Below the pieces are notes generated by a model. The model ran no database searches and was not told the DNA's origin. It worked only from the letters and a program-made list of their open reading frames with translations. DNA of 64,000 nt, from contig NC_087065.1 in NCBI RefSeq assembly GCF_963678635.1, positions 38,095,888-38,159,887 of the forward strand. The letters run 5' to 3'. The translations under genes were made by a program, and so were the position numbers. How positions within the stretch are numbered: the stretch's first letter is position 1; each line of letters opens with the position of its first letter. This document shows positions 1-11,066 of the stretch, piece by piece. This DNA is from Symsagittifera roscoffensis (taxonomy: Eukaryota; Xenacoelomorpha; Acoela; Convolutidae).

Positions 1-514
1 ATATTTGACCTGACGGTGCTTGCATTACAGATAAGTGATCAACTTTAGCCTATTCTAGTGCAGTAATTTGGACAATTGTTTTCAATTAATTACCAGTTGA
101 GTTTTAAACTCAAATTCGAAAACTCAGTAATTCAAGTGTGCCAAAAATGAGACACAAAATTTACGCTAATTGACATTTTTCTTTGATTAGCAGTTGCGAT
201 GGAACTTTTTGTACCTCGGAAGTATCAAAATCTTGAGCTCGAAATAAAAAAAATGTCGTACCCAATTGTTTACTCAGAAATTTTTGTTTTCTGCTTTCAG
301 AACATTCAAGAAACAACCAAATTTTTAATTAAAATGAAAAAATTGCACCAAATAAACAAAATGTCAAAACATGCAAACTTTAAAACTTGAAAGAGTCTTA
401 TGTTCCAACATTTGGAAAAATCCACGTTATTTTTATGCTCGGAGCGGTTTTATATTTTTTTCACTATATGAAAAAGATATTGATGGTTCGAGCTCAAATT
501 AATAATAAAAAGGT

Positions 515-1010
515 CATATCAGGGCAAAGCCTTCTGTGTTTTAATTTCCATTCAATGGCTAAAGAGTATTTAGCGTTTAAAATAATTGATAAAAATTTAA
601 AAAAGCATCAAAATGTTTTTTGAGTTTTTTTTTAAATAATTCCCCACACGCTATGTGAAGTAATAAGTGATATTTTTTTACTCATAGCAAAGTATTAAGT
701 AGACCGACCATATAAAAGGGATTAAATCTCCGCTTACGAGTTCATAACACGAAATATAACGCGCACTAATTGTCCCGAATAAGCCAAGTTTTACTGTCTT
801 TATACATCTATAACCTTACAAAAAAAACTATATGAGAAATGTTTTGTTAAGTTTGGCCAATTAAGCAAAGCAACAGTACGTACTGCTGAATCATGAAAAA
901 ATTCTGTCAGAAATTGCTAGTTAAAAGGTCGAAGTTTGTGTGGAGAAAAAACCACTCCGAGTGCAAAAACTCTGTCATTTTCTTCGAAAGTCGGAAAACA
1001 ATTATCTTTA
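515..1010 (-). repeat. R1 dispersed repeat (candidate Helitron-like), reverse copy
   Basis: Read on the minus strand, this matches the R1 copy at 18620-19165. Shared blocks are the stem-loop end (GGGCTTTGCCCTGATA), the GTGTGGGG-like block near 645, the block GGATTAAATCTCCGCTTACG at 718, and the AAGTCGAAATTT/CCACCCCGAG block near 930-965. It is diverged and non-coding. Its tandem-duplicated partner lies at about 5497-5990. Confidence 0.55.
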
Positions 1011-2038
1011 AAATATGTTCGTAATTTTAGGGGCGATCAGCGTGAACTTCTGTGATTCTTAACTTCTTAACTTGAAACTGTTCAGGCTCAAAATTAATTT
1101 AACCAATTTGACCTTTGGTTGTTTCTAAGTTTGTTTCATTTCCTTTTCTATAAGAAATGCAAACTCCACTATCGAACAACAAAAGTGAAAAGATTACAAA
1201 AAGCGTCGTTGACTTTTAATTTCGAACCTTGAATTTAATTATCAGATTTACCAGCGAAGTAAACGTTTTATCTATTGATCCACTTTTCTCAAATTGGATT
1301 AAATATATTAAAAAAATTGTCAATGACAAATTCTTTTCTTCAACTGATTGTTCAATGTTTTCTTCAAGATCGAAAATTGAAATTTTTAAAAAACGAAAGT
1401 CAGTATTTTTTCTAGGTTTATACTTGCGTTCATTTCAAAAAAAAACTGAACCTAAATACAATTTTAAAAATTTGTTTAATACGCTTGCAGTTAGCAAGAG
1501 TTATCACACAGTAAAATAGATTTTTCCGAAAGACTAACGACTGCTCTGGGACAGTTACTGAATATTGTGATAGCTTGTTTCATCACCAAATCATATTTTT
1601 TATTTTACCTCGCACATAAGACACAAAGCTAACATCCTCCATTCCTGAGATTTGTCTAGACTTTTTGAGATATTCAGACTAAAAAATACCCTATAGATTG
1701 ATGTTATTCAGCTCGATTTGCTGAACCTTAGATAAATTAAATCAACTTTATTCAGTTTTTGAGAACAATCAAAGTTATAATTGACAAATATTCGTTTTGA
1801 CTAAATTCTGAGCAATTTTAGTACTTTTGTTCGAATTTCACCCAAAAACACTTTTAGATTTCAGGTTTAAATCCTTTGGTCCAGATTAAAGCTGGAATAC
1901 AATTTTGCTGCCCTCAACCATTGTAAACATGATTCGTTATTTGTTTCATTCTAAGCTAGAGCACCGTTCAACCTAACGCCCTAACTAATCAACGTACTAA
2001 ACGTTTTTTCTCTACTTGGTTCGTTTTATCACTATGAC

Positions 2039-2327
2039 CTGTTGCATTCATGTGTTGTCCTTCCAAAACTCCGGTGGTTGAGAAAGCCCAGCAGCTACCG
2101 CACTTTCCCTGGTCTTTTACTCCAGTGACGTAGCCCTCTTTTGTCCAATTCACGCTTTCCGGGAGTCCAGTTTTTACGGTAGGATGTTTTTCAGGAACTG
2201 CGTCGATCGAAATTTTTAAAGTGTTTCGCTCTGCATTGAATTCGTCGTTGGTCAAGTCTGCAAAATTGTTCACGTCCAGATAAAATGTCTCCATGTCCAA
2301 GTTATATCTAGCGTTGTGCAGCATAAT
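2039..2327 (-). pseudogene. cathepsin L-like exon 2 (copy C), gene incomplete
   Basis: One intact internal exon of 289 nt encodes the second half of the I29 propeptide and the start of the mature peptidase C1 domain, with oxyanion Gln and catalytic Cys in [11 protein letters not shown]. The acceptor (TTTTAG before ATTATG) and donor (CAG/GTCATA) match the other copies. It differs from copy B exon 2 by only two residues (Val/Ile and His/Tyr in the propeptide tail). Its exon 1 is absent: retroelement sequence starts 24 bases upstream of the exon, in the former intron 1. Exon 3, if present, lies beyond the left window edge. It is most likely non-functional alone, although the exon of copy B could in principle splice across. 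Confidence 0.8.
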
Positions 2328-2447
2328 CTAAAATCAATGTTCTTGTAGTCGCAACTCGCTGAACTCCTCTTTTTAGCAATTGGTCTGCATACTTTTCCCA
2401 CTCGGACGGCGCTAAATTGCGATTGTGGAATGTGTCGACTATGTCCT

Positions 2448-2830
2448 CTAGGGGAGTGTGGGTGTCAATACATTTCAATTTCGACCGCTGTTTTGGTTTC
2501 GGTGTAGAACTTGACTGATTTTTGGTGTCTACTTTTTCCGGCCTTGATGTCGATTGCTCTTGTTCCGGGTTGACTGCCGTCGCAGTTTGGCTTGTCCCCT
2601 GTTGCAGCTTGTTTCGATTTTTCTTTTCTTTCTCGTTCTTTTCCGACTTCTTGGTGTCGTTTTCCTCTATAGATGATTTTGGGCCCGCCAAATTGGGTTT
2701 TGCTCTTTTGACTGCCAAGTTCAGACCTCCCCCTGCTTCTGTGTCTTTTGAAGTCACTATTAATTGGCTCTTTTGAAAACGCTCTATGGGATTCATCGCA
2801 TCTGCGATCTCCAATTCTTCTTGTAGTTCT
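2448..2830 (-). repeat. direct repeat inside integrase fragment, copy 1
   Basis: About 385 bp encoding the Lys/Glu/Gln-rich integrase tail (from ELQEELEIADAMNPIERF to IDTHTPLE). It recurs at 3750-4135 in the same orientation, with differences such as TCTCGTTC/TCCCGTTC and ATTAATTGG/ATTGTTTGG. Because the repeat lies inside coding sequence and does not flank the element, it is an internal duplication and not an LTR pair. Confidence 0.85.
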
Positions 2831-3749
2831 TCATCTGATCCCAGCTCCTCGAGTAATTCTGGGGAACTGATCCTCTTAAACTTTTTTGTAGGTTCCACCG
2901 ATGGACTTTTACTCGTGCTTCGTTGGTTTTCTTGTGTCAGCACCATTTTTGATTGTGCAAAATCCGATTTCCTATAAATCGAGCCAGTGGACGTCTTGAT
3001 TGTTGAGTCTGTTTCAGAAGCGATTTTCCCTTTTAGTTGTCTGGTTAATGCTTGTCCGCTTTTTCTTAGTGGGTCCTTTCTGAGTATTGTTTTAGGTGGT
3101 GATTTACATTGATTTTCCACCTTGTTCTCCATAAATCCTTTCTCCCAAGAGTAAATCATCTCCCTTCGAAGATCGGGATTGAGTAGTCCTGTCTCATCCA
3201 CTAATTTTCTGATATCGTTTTTAGCCGCATCTCTTCTCTCGTTGTTCCATCGGGCGTTCGCCTCCAACAACTCCTTTGGTGCTTTGGCCCTTTCTTTGTC
3301 TCTGTCCGATGTTAACTGCTGCTTGTGCAGTGGGCTTGTATCCCTACTGAGTTGTCCCTTGCGTACTATTTTGAGGTTTTCTCTCGACTGATCAATTCTA
3401 CGTTTCAATTGAGAAGCCGTCAGTGCTGAGCGTTCCAAGTGTTGTTTGTCTAAATAGTCAGAATCATTTAAAAACCTATCCCTCACAATTTTAAATTCCG
3501 TTTTTGGTAGTCTGCCAAAATGTGCTTGAAACGGAGATACTTGAATGATTTTCTGCTTGTTCCACCGTAAATCTCTCATTATAGTACTGAGACATAATTT
3601 GATTGATTTATTATTTTCTTCGAGCATCATCACCCCCAGTCTTCTTTTTATAGTTTAGATTGTACGTTCGACCAAACCACAACCTCTGTGGTCCCCCACC
3701 GGACAGAATTTTTGCTCGATATTGAGTTCCGAACAGAATTTTTTTAGCC

Positions 3750-4135
3750 TCTAGGGGAGTGTGGGTGTCAATACATTTCAATTTCGACCGCTGTTTTGGT
3801 TTCGGTGTAGAACTTGACTGATTTTTGGTGTCTACTTTTTCCGGCCTTGATGTCGATTGCTCTTGTTCCGGGTTGACTGCCGTCGCAGTTTGGCTTGTCC
3901 CCTGTTGCAGCTTGTTTCGATTTTTCTTTTCTTTCCCGTTCTTTTCCGACTTCTTGGTGTCGTTTTCCTCTATAGATGATTTTGGGCCCGCCAAATTGGG
4001 TTTTGCTCTTTTGACTGCCAAGTTCAGACCTCCCCCTGCTTCTGTGTCTTTTGAAGTCACTATTGTTTGGCTCTTTTGAAAACGCTCTATGGGATTCATC
4101 GCATCTGCGATCTCCAATTCTTCTTGTAGTTCTTC
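3750..4135 (-). repeat. direct repeat inside integrase fragment, copy 2
   Basis: Partner of 2448-2830, 1.3 kb away. Its right end (GTTCTTCAT) adjoins the broken third exon of cathepsin copy B. Its left end joins the integrase core segment directly after the THTPLE codons. Confidence 0.85.
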
Positions 4136-4328
4136 ATTCGTTTGGCTGCACCAGTAGTTCCGGATTCGTAAGGGTAACCCGACTCAAATATGGATCCATT
4201 AGTAAAAATCAAGAATTCCATAGCTTTTGTTGCGCCGGAACAGCCATCACAGCCCCAGCATTGCATATTACAGTCGATCAATTGTTGTTCGCTCAAGTTG
4301 ATTAAATTGCCTAAATGCAAAAAAAAAT

Positions 4329-4552
4329 GGCTCCTTTCCAGTTTCTTCCCCCCCCCCCCTTTTAAAACACCGAGTTTTATGTTTGTTTTACGTGTTATTA
4401 TGGCTAAATGCGTGATGTTACGATGTAAAGTATGAAGAACAAATCTGTTCACAGTTGTCGATTTGTTCACCACGCCAAATTTCATTGCATTATGACAACG
4501 TTAATTAAGCTTTTCAAAATTGAATTTGAAGGGGGGGGAATGGAAAAGAGCC
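4329..4552. mobile_element. MITE copy 1 (TIR GGCTCTTTTCCA, C/G-tract ends)
   Basis: 224 bp bounded by inverted repeats GGCTCCTTTCCAGTTTCTTC and GAATGGAAAAGAGCC, each followed inward by a C or G homopolymer. The interior is about the same as at 26857-27074 and, inverted, as at 23732-23945. Flanks AAAAAAAT and AAAAAAAA fit an 8-bp target duplication, but this is uninformative in poly-A. It lies in intron 2 of cathepsin copy B, 18 bases upstream of the exon 3 acceptor side. It has no coding capacity, so it is non-autonomous. Confidence 0.8.
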
Positions 4553-4982
4553 AAAAAAAAAATTCCTAAATTCAGTAAATTTTGTACATTTTTTAATTGA
4601 ACCCTAGTGAAATAATGCTATCAACTCTTTATGATCATTTTATCCACGAGGGATAGGACCAACATACGAGCTGTACAGCTCATCACGGCGAACCGCTGTT
4701 GTGCCCCTGCTTAAGAACTACATGCAATTTTTTTGGTTATTTTTTTTCTAGTGACTTGCAAAAAAACTGGAAATTGTCTTAAATATTTTTTAGAAGTTTT
4801 TCTTTATTCTTCAGAAATTTTTTCTATGATTGGTCCTAATTACGGCCATATAAAGTCTGGTATCAAAACTAATATATTTTTTGTCGAGTAGGGAACTAGG
4901 GTAACCAAATAGATTACCTAAATTTCGTTTGGAACAATTACTTCAGCGCAATAGGATTTGGAACAGTTTGATGCAATCAAAA
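4553..4982. other. intronic sequence without recognisable feature
   Basis: AT-rich DNA between the MITE and the right copy of the 4.98-kb duplication, inside intron 2 of cathepsin copy B. I see no exon, repeat partner or structured motif. Confidence 0.4.
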
Positions 4983-7332
4983 ATATTTGACCTGACGGTG
5001 CTTGCATTACAGATAAGTGATCAACTTTAGCCTATTCTAGTGCAGTAATTTGGACAATTGTTTTCAATTAATTACCAGTTGAGTTTTAAACTCAAATTCG
5101 AAAACTCAGTAATTCAAGTGTGCCAAAAATGAGACACAAAATTTACGCTAATTGACATTTTTCTTTGATTAGCAGTTGCGATGGAACTTTTTGTACCTCG
5201 GAAGTATCAAAATCTTGAGCTCGAAATAAAAACAATGTCGTACCCAATTGTTTACTCAGAAATTTTTGTTTTCTGCTTTCAGAACATTCAAGAAACAACC
5301 AAATTTTTAATTAAAATGAAAAAATTGCACCAAATAAACAAAATGTCAAAACATGCAAACTTTAAAACTTGAAAGAGTCTTATGTTCCAACATTTGGAAA
5401 AATCCACGTTATTTTTATGCTCGGAGCGGTTTTATATTTTTTTCACTATATGAAAAAGATATTGATGGTTCGAGCTCAAACTAATCATAAAAAGGTCATA
5501 TCAGGGCAAAGCCTTCTGTGTTTTAACTTCCATTCAATGGCTAAAGAGTATTTAGCGTTTAAAATAATTGATAAAAATTAAAAAAAGCATCAAAATGTTT
5601 TTTGAGTTTTTTTTAAATAATTCCCCACACGCTATGTGAAGTAATAAGTGATATTTTTTTACTCATAGCAAAGTATTAAGTAGACCGACCATATAAAAGG
5701 GATTAAATCTCCGCTTACGAGTTCATAACACGAAATATAACGCGCACTAATTGTCCCGAATAAGCCAAGTTTTACTGTCTTTATACATCTATAACCTTAC
5801 AAAAAAAAACTATATGAGAAATGTTTTGTTAAGTTTGGCCAATTAAGCAAAGCAACAGTACGTACTGCTGAATCATGAAAAAATTCTGTCAGAAATTGCT
5901 AGTTAAAAGGTCGAAGTTTGTGTGGAGAAAAAACCACTCCGAGTGCAAAAACTCTGTCATTTTCTTCGAAAGTCGGAAAACAATTATCTTTAAAATATGT
6001 TCGTAATTTTAGGGGCGATCAGCGTGAACTTCTGTGATTCTTAACTTCTTAACTTGAAACTGTTCAGGCTCAAAATTAATTTACCCAATTTGACCTTTGG
6101 TTGTTTCTAAGTTTGTTTCATTTCCTTTTCTATAAGAAATGCAAACTCCACTATCGAACAACAAAAGTGAAAAGATTACAAAAAACGTCGTTGACTTTTA
6201 ATTTCGAACCTTGAATTTAATTATCAGATTTACCAGCGAAGTAAACGTTTTATCTATTGATCCACTTTTCTCAAATTGGATTAAATATATTAAAAAAATT
6301 GTCAATGACAAATTCTTTTCTTCAATTGATTCTTCAATGTTTTCTTCAAGATCGAAAATTGAAATTTTTAAAAAACGAAAGTCAGTATTTTTTCTAGGTT
6401 TATACTTGCGTTCATTTCAAAAAAAACTGAACCTAAATACAATTTTAAAAATTTGTTTAATACGCTTGCAGTTAGCAAGAGTTATCACACAGTAAAATAG
6501 ATTTTTCCGAAAGACTAACGACTGCTCTGGGACAGTTACTGAATATTGTGATAGCTTGTTTCATCACCAAATCATATTTTTTACTTTACCTCGCACATAA
6601 GACACAAAGCTAACATCCTCCATTCTTGAGATTTGTCTAGACTTTTTGAGATATTCAGACTAAAAAATACCCTATAGATTGATGTTATTCAGCTCGATTT
6701 GCTGAACCTTAGATAAATTAAATCAACTTTATTCAGTTTTTGAGAACAATCAAAGTTATAATTGACAAATATTCGTTTTGACTAAATTCTGAGCAATTTT
6801 AGTACTTTTGTTCGAATTTCACCCAAAAACACTTTTAGATTTCAGGTTTAAATCCTTTGGTCCAGATTAAAGCTGGAATACAATTTTGCTGCCCTCAACC
6901 ATTGTAAACATGATTCGTTATTTGTTTCATTCTAAGCTAGAGCACCGTTCAACCTAACGCCCTAACTAATCAACGTACTAAACGTTTTTTCTCTACTTGG
7001 TTCGTTTTATCACTATGACCTGTTGCATTCATGTGTTGTCCTTCCAAAACTCCGGTGGTTGAGAAAGCCCAGCAGCTACCGCACTTTCCCTGGTCTTTTA
7101 CTCCAGTGACGTAGCCCTCTTTTGTCCAATTCACGCTTTCCGGGAGTCCAGTTTTTACTGTAGGATATTTTTCAGGAATTGCGTCGATCGAAATTTTTAA
7201 AGTGTTTCGCTCTGCATTGAATTCGTCGTTGGTCAAGTCTGCAAAATTGTTCACGTCCAGATAAAATGTCTCCATGTCCAAGTTATATCTAGCGTTGTGC
7301 AGCATAATCTAAAATCAATGTTCTTGTAGTCG
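4983..7332. repeat. 4.98-kb tandem duplication, right copy
   Basis: Repeat of 1-2351 with rare substitutions. It includes a reverse R1 copy at about 5497-5990 and exon 2 of cathepsin copy B. Identity stops at 7332, just upstream of exon 2, where this copy continues into the original intron 1 while the left copy joins the integrase fragment. The duplicated block therefore spans exon 2, intron 2 and probably exon 3. Confidence 0.9.
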
Positions 7333-7339
7333 TAAATTC

Positions 7340-7720
7340 AGGGAACAAGGAATAACTTTGAAAACAAGGCTGCGCTTATTAAGACGCAGCCCTGAATTTT
7401 CATTTCAAAAAATCAAATTTTCAAAAAAAAGGTTCCCCACACGTCATACAAAGAACAAAGTTGAAAACAGAATACAGTGCTTCCTGAGCCGGCTTATTTT
7501 GTTGCTGAAGCGTTCTATAACGGAATCTATTGCGCATTAATTGTCCCAAATTGGCCAATTTGACATTTTTAAAGCCCCAATAACTTCATCAAAAACGATC
7601 GAGGGTGAGCTATGGTTTTAAATTCAAGCTCATGACATCGTTTTTTCAGAACAAAAAAAACTTGGCCAGAAATGGCCAGTTAAAGCTTTTTATTCCGTAA
7701 TTTGCGAAATTCGGAACAAT
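7340..7720 (-). repeat. R1 dispersed repeat, diverged reverse copy
   Basis: Minus-strand similarity to R1 (18620-19165): CCCCACACG near 7434, a TTGCGCATTAATTGTCCCAAATTGG block at about 7528, and an AAATGGCCAGTTAAA block near 7670. Its terminal stem here is different: GCTGCGCTTATTAAGACGCAGC at about 7367 is nearly self-complementary. It lies in intron 1 of cathepsin copy B. Confidence 0.45.
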
Positions 7721-8819
7721 TTTTTTGAAAAATTTCGCATTGGTGATAAGTATAACCATCCGCTAACTGAGAAAATTGTCAGACCGAGCTTCCATAAATC
7801 AAATTTGAGTCAATTGTATCAATTGTTTGCTAGAATCATAGTTTCTTTGAAGTCGTTGCGAAAAAAGGTGCTAACAAAAATGTATAAAACGAATGTTAAT
7901 TTCAAAACCACGTAAAAAGTGTGTGTACCTACGACTATCCAGTATGCAGTGTGTGTGTGAAAAAAAAATCAAGCTGTATCACGTCCAATCAGTGACTTGT
8001 GCGCTGGATTTTTTTCTAGGAGGTGTTACTTTTGAAAATTAAGCCATCTTTTCGGGTCAGCGCGTTCTTTTGAGCTCTGACGAAACCATATAATGATCGT
8101 GTTTAACTGATTTTTTTTGCGCTGCTGACGGGTTTGTGAACAAAATTGTTTTTCGAGAAAAAAATGTTTGGAGCCTGCTTCCGCTCATATTTGCTACATC
8201 AGAAGTTTTCGTACAGCTGATTTACGGCAAAAGCTGAAACAAAACATCGGTTATCTTTTTATGCAAATTAGTTGTCTTCAAAAAATAGTGTTCTTCGAAA
8301 AAATTTTGTGACTTTTTTACCAGAAAGTCAATAATATAATTGAATTGTTAAATTTTGAAACTAAATCCAATTTAAAGAAACTGGCTTTTTCAAGACTTTT
8401 TCCCTTTATGGACCAAATTCTAGGACCAATTTTTAATCTATTTGCTCACCCATAAAACCCTGAGCTTCTCCTGTAAAATTAAACGAAGTTTTTTTTCCTT
8501 GAACAGCTAAATTTCTTTCAAGCATTGGTTTTCAAATTGAAAATTTCTTTGTTTGGTTGTTTGAGGAAAATTTTCCCTGATATTGAAAAGGTTTTTTTAA
8601 TTGAGCAAACGAATTTTCAGCTGCTTTACAATAACTTTCGAATAAGTCCTATGAAATGAACGAATATGTCAAAGTCTGTTTCTCCTTATTGGCTTTGGTT
8701 TCAAAGTTCAACTAATCAATTACACTGTTGGATTTCCGGTAAAAGTACAAGCTTTTAACTTAAACAGCTCTTCTTAAAAGCGATCCTAAACAAACACTTC
8801 AGTGAAAAAAATGACGCAC
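7721..8819. other. rest of intron 1 of cathepsin copy B
   Basis: AT-rich intronic DNA with no exon, repeat partner or structural RNA that I can support. The corresponding intron of the complete gene is only about 390 bp, so this intron has expanded. Confidence 0.4.
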
Positions 8820-9047
8820 CTGCTGAGTGTTCTCCTTCCAGATATTGAATCTGTCGGATTCTTCTGCAGGAGTTTCGTATGTTTTGTCGTACTTAGTTTT
8901 CCATGCGGTGAAAACTTCAAAGAACGAATCGTTTTTATTTGACAATGAAATAGCCAACAAAGCATGTGGCAGAAGCACCGCAACGACAAAAAGAAAAAAT
9001 GTCATTTTGAAACGAATTGATCAAGAAAATGCTCGCTGGCTGAACAA

Positions 9048-9081
9048 AAATGATTGTGTGTTTAAAAATTTGGGTTTTATA
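9048..9081 (-). promoter_or_regulatory. TATA box and initiator of cathepsin copy B
   Basis: On the minus strand TATAAAACCCAAA (9081-9069) is followed, 30 bases from its first T, by the A of TCATTT (9053-9048), which fits an arthropod-type initiator TCAKTY. The ATG is 43 bases further on. The same 13-mer, initiator and exact spacing occur at the complete gene (15263-15230). Confidence 0.75.
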
Positions 9082-9435
9082 TTGGTATATAAACGGAAGT
9101 CCACAAACAGTTCATTTGTTTTATGTCTGGCAATCATCTGATTCAGTTCAAATGAATAAAATGCGACAAAAATATTGTTGTTTGTGGATATGAAGCTGTG
9201 GTTGTCCAACTATTATAGCAAACATATAAAACTACGCTTAACTCGTTGGCGACTCAACCAATTTTGAATTATATTTTTTAAAACAATAATTTCACCGCTA
9301 TTTACAAGGGCTTGATATTATATCAAAATTTGCTCCTAAGAAAGAACTTAAAGAAAGGTTCCCGAGAAAATTGATTTTTTTTGAAAAAAAAAGAGAAAAT
9401 GCATGCTTCGTAATTAGTTTTTAAAATTTTAAGGG

Positions 9436-9900
9436 GGTTAATACCTTTGCAACTCGGCTCTAGACTTTTTCCCTGTAAATAACTTCTACCCCAAGACTCA
9501 TCTCCTAGATCTTGGTCTCGTTTTTTAGCAACGTTTTTGCAACAGGCATGTTTTGAACTTGTGAGCATTTCAAATGACCGGCCTATTCGAAATTTGTTTT
9601 TCTACAATGGTTGTAATTTTACCAATTTTTTTATTTTTATTTTTTCTTTTTTTCCGGCTTAACAGGTTTCGGCTAATTTTATTTCGACCTAGTGCTTAGT
9701 GACCTTTCATTGCATCGTATGATGACCGAATAAAGTTTTTGTGTGCATGTGTATGTTCTGTGGTGAAAAGGTATGTGAAAAATTTTTAATAGCTCAAAAC
9801 TTTTTTGAATTGAATTTTTTTTTCGGCACAAAGGGTTTTTGCTCAAGTAATTTTGAATTTAATCCCGCTGCGTGAGTTTTGTTCCGATGCTCACTTTCTA
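9436..9900. repeat. R2 repeat, diverged partial copy
   Basis: The phrases ACCTTTGC...GACTTTTTCCC, TTTTTTCTTTTTTTCCGGCTTAACAGGTTTCGGC and GACCGAATAAAGTTTTTGTGTG match the R2 copies at 11459 and 24480-25960. They are strongly diverged. No coding sequence is seen. Confidence 0.4.
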
Positions 9901-10924
9901 ATATGTTCGCTAAATTAAAAAAAAATGTTTGCTTTAAAAAAAATGGGTCTAAATTTTTCGATTTTTTTGACTATTTTGCACAATGACAGAAGTGAGAGAA
10001 ATATACTTATTAATAAATGATTTGATTTTTTTTATTGCGATTTATTTTCGATTTTTGTCGCTCTGATTTTTTGTTTCATGTTTTTCCTGATAGCAGTTCC
10101 AAACCACAAAAAAGGAAAGTATTTTTTTTGGTGTTTGGTTAGTTTTTGTTTCTTTCCCCCGCAAAACAAGACAAGTAAAAGATATTTCAAAAAATCAAAC
10201 TAACAAGAAGTATGAAAATACGCTTAGTTCATGTTAAGCTGAAAAATTTTAGCGCCTCCTGGGAAAAAATTTTATTAAAAAATCGAAAAAGAATGCTCAG
10301 ATTTTTACTGTTCTTTTTTTGTGGAAAACTGTGTCTTGTATGCACAATTAAAGAACAGTGTCTGCTCTCGTCCAGATACTATTGCCACACCATGAACAAA
10401 AAAATTGTTTCGCCTTGTTTTTGTGATCGGAGCTTTTGATGCTACTTGCTCGGCATCCGGTTAACCTTTTTAACATTCTATTTTCTACCATGTTTTTATT
10501 TTGAGGTAACTCTTATGTTTTCAATAGATTTCATTTGAAATCTTTTCTGTAACTTTTGGTTTTAACCTTTGTGTTGTTGCAGACCAAGAAAAATGTTAAA
10601 TGCCTCAAGCTTTCCTAACTCAAGCTTTACTAGTTTTATTCTTTCCAGGGTAGAAGTGTCAAATTAACGCTTCACAATAGGTTATATAAAAAATTCTACT
10701 AACCTTTATTCATTGTTATTTGAAAAAACGCATGATATACATAGTCGGTATCGTTTCAGTTGCTTTTTTCATCGGTTTTTAAGAGTATTAAACACATGCT
10801 AACAAAAATTTTTACGAGATCACTTCACAAAATAAGTAGCAAATCATAGTCCAGAAATTTTTAGTATTGGTATAGCATTGTGGTTTTTGTCGCTCGGCAT
10901 ATATTATGGGTTTAAAAACTTCTT
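9901..10924. other. intergenic AT-rich DNA without recognisable gene
   Basis: Homopolymer-rich sequence between diverged repeats. The short open frame at 10212-10439 has no start context or motif to support it. I see nothing else. Confidence 0.35.
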
Positions 10925-11066
10925 GAACTTGTTCACTGGTTACAGCTGCATGGGCTCAATTGAGTGCCCTCTTTCCGAAACTCTTCATCCTGTTTTACAG
11001 GTGTTGTGGAGACTCTAGGCCCATAGAGCAGTTAGTAGAGGCGGTAATCATAATGTGAACAAGTTC
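10925..11066. repeat. short inverted-repeat element
   Basis: GAACTTGTTCAC at 10925-10936 is answered by its exact complement GTGAACAAGTTC at 11055-11066. Pairing extends outward (TTTAAAAACTTCTT against AAAAACTTTAAA) and patchily inward (CATGGGCTC against GGCCCATAG). This is a 140-170 bp foldback of MITE type. No second copy is seen in the window. Confidence 0.55.

Larger units (their letters stand above)
1..2351. repeat. 4.98-kb tandem duplication, left copy
   Basis: This stretch is repeated almost base for base at 4983-7332, offset 4981-4982, with only scattered substitutions and one-base indels. Both copies contain an R1 repeat in reverse orientation (about 515-1010) and a cathepsin exon 2. 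The copy is cut by the window start on the left. On the right, identity ends at 2351, where retroelement sequence begins. Apart from the exon and the R1 repeat, I see no gene here; the open frames at 199-623 and 1229-1519 are AT-rich and resemble nothing known. Confidence 0.9.
2352..4137 (-). mobile_element. degenerate Ty3/BEL-type integrase fragment with charged tail, internally duplicated
   Basis: The minus-strand coding sequence starts near 3740 with the end of a retroelement integrase core. The segment around 3655-3710 contains the GDHRGCGLVER block, whose Glu fits the last acidic residue of the D,D,E triad. One in-frame TAA follows shortly after. From 3633 to about 2352 the frame stays open and continues with VSPFQAHFGR, typical of the integrase core end, then a long Lys/Glu/Ser/Gln-rich tail. 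The tail's last part (2448-2830) is repeated in the same orientation at 3750-4135 with a few differences. No protease, reverse transcriptase, LTR or target duplication is visible, so this is a fragment. It separates cathepsin exon 3 of copy B from exon 2 of copy C. The fused frame running into exon 2C is chance. Confidence 0.75.
4138..9005 (-). pseudogene. cathepsin L-like cysteine protease copy B, 3' truncated
   Basis: Exon 1 (8820-9005) encodes a 62-residue signal peptide and I29 propeptide start. Exon 2 (7020-7308) completes the propeptide and holds the Gln and Cys of [11 protein letters not shown]. Exon 3 begins at 4310 after a TTTAG acceptor and runs about 57 codons (LSEQQLIDC to GTTGAAKR) until 4138, where integrase sequence replaces it. 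Intron phases (0, then 1) equal those of the complete gene at 13419-15184. The propeptide has the ERFNIN pattern with Trp for Phe (E-R-W-N-I-N across the exon 1/2 junction). The truncation removes the catalytic His and Asn, so no active protease can be made from these exons. The promoter and first two exons look undamaged, so a transcript and a propeptide-bearing fragment remain possible. Introns are swollen by an R1 copy and a MITE. Confidence 0.82.

Noticed and set aside
2522-4079. Plus-strand open frames rich in Ser/Phe at 2522-2776, 2786-2977 and 3825-4079
   Set aside because: They are antisense shadows of the Lys/Glu/Ser-rich integrase tail on the minus strand.
3611-4117. 168-codon minus frame ending LNYKKKTGGDDARRK as a separate protein
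   Set aside because: After the THTPLE codons it runs in the wrong frame across the integrase core; the core is legible only in another frame.
2448-4135. The 385-bp direct repeats as a pair of LTRs
   Set aside because: They lie in coding sequence, lack TG...CA ends, and the region between holds only an integrase piece.
8786-9141. Alternative frames over cathepsin exon 1 (8786-8989 minus, 8827-9141 plus)
   Set aside because: The frame at 8820-9005 has the signal peptide, propeptide motif and splice donor.
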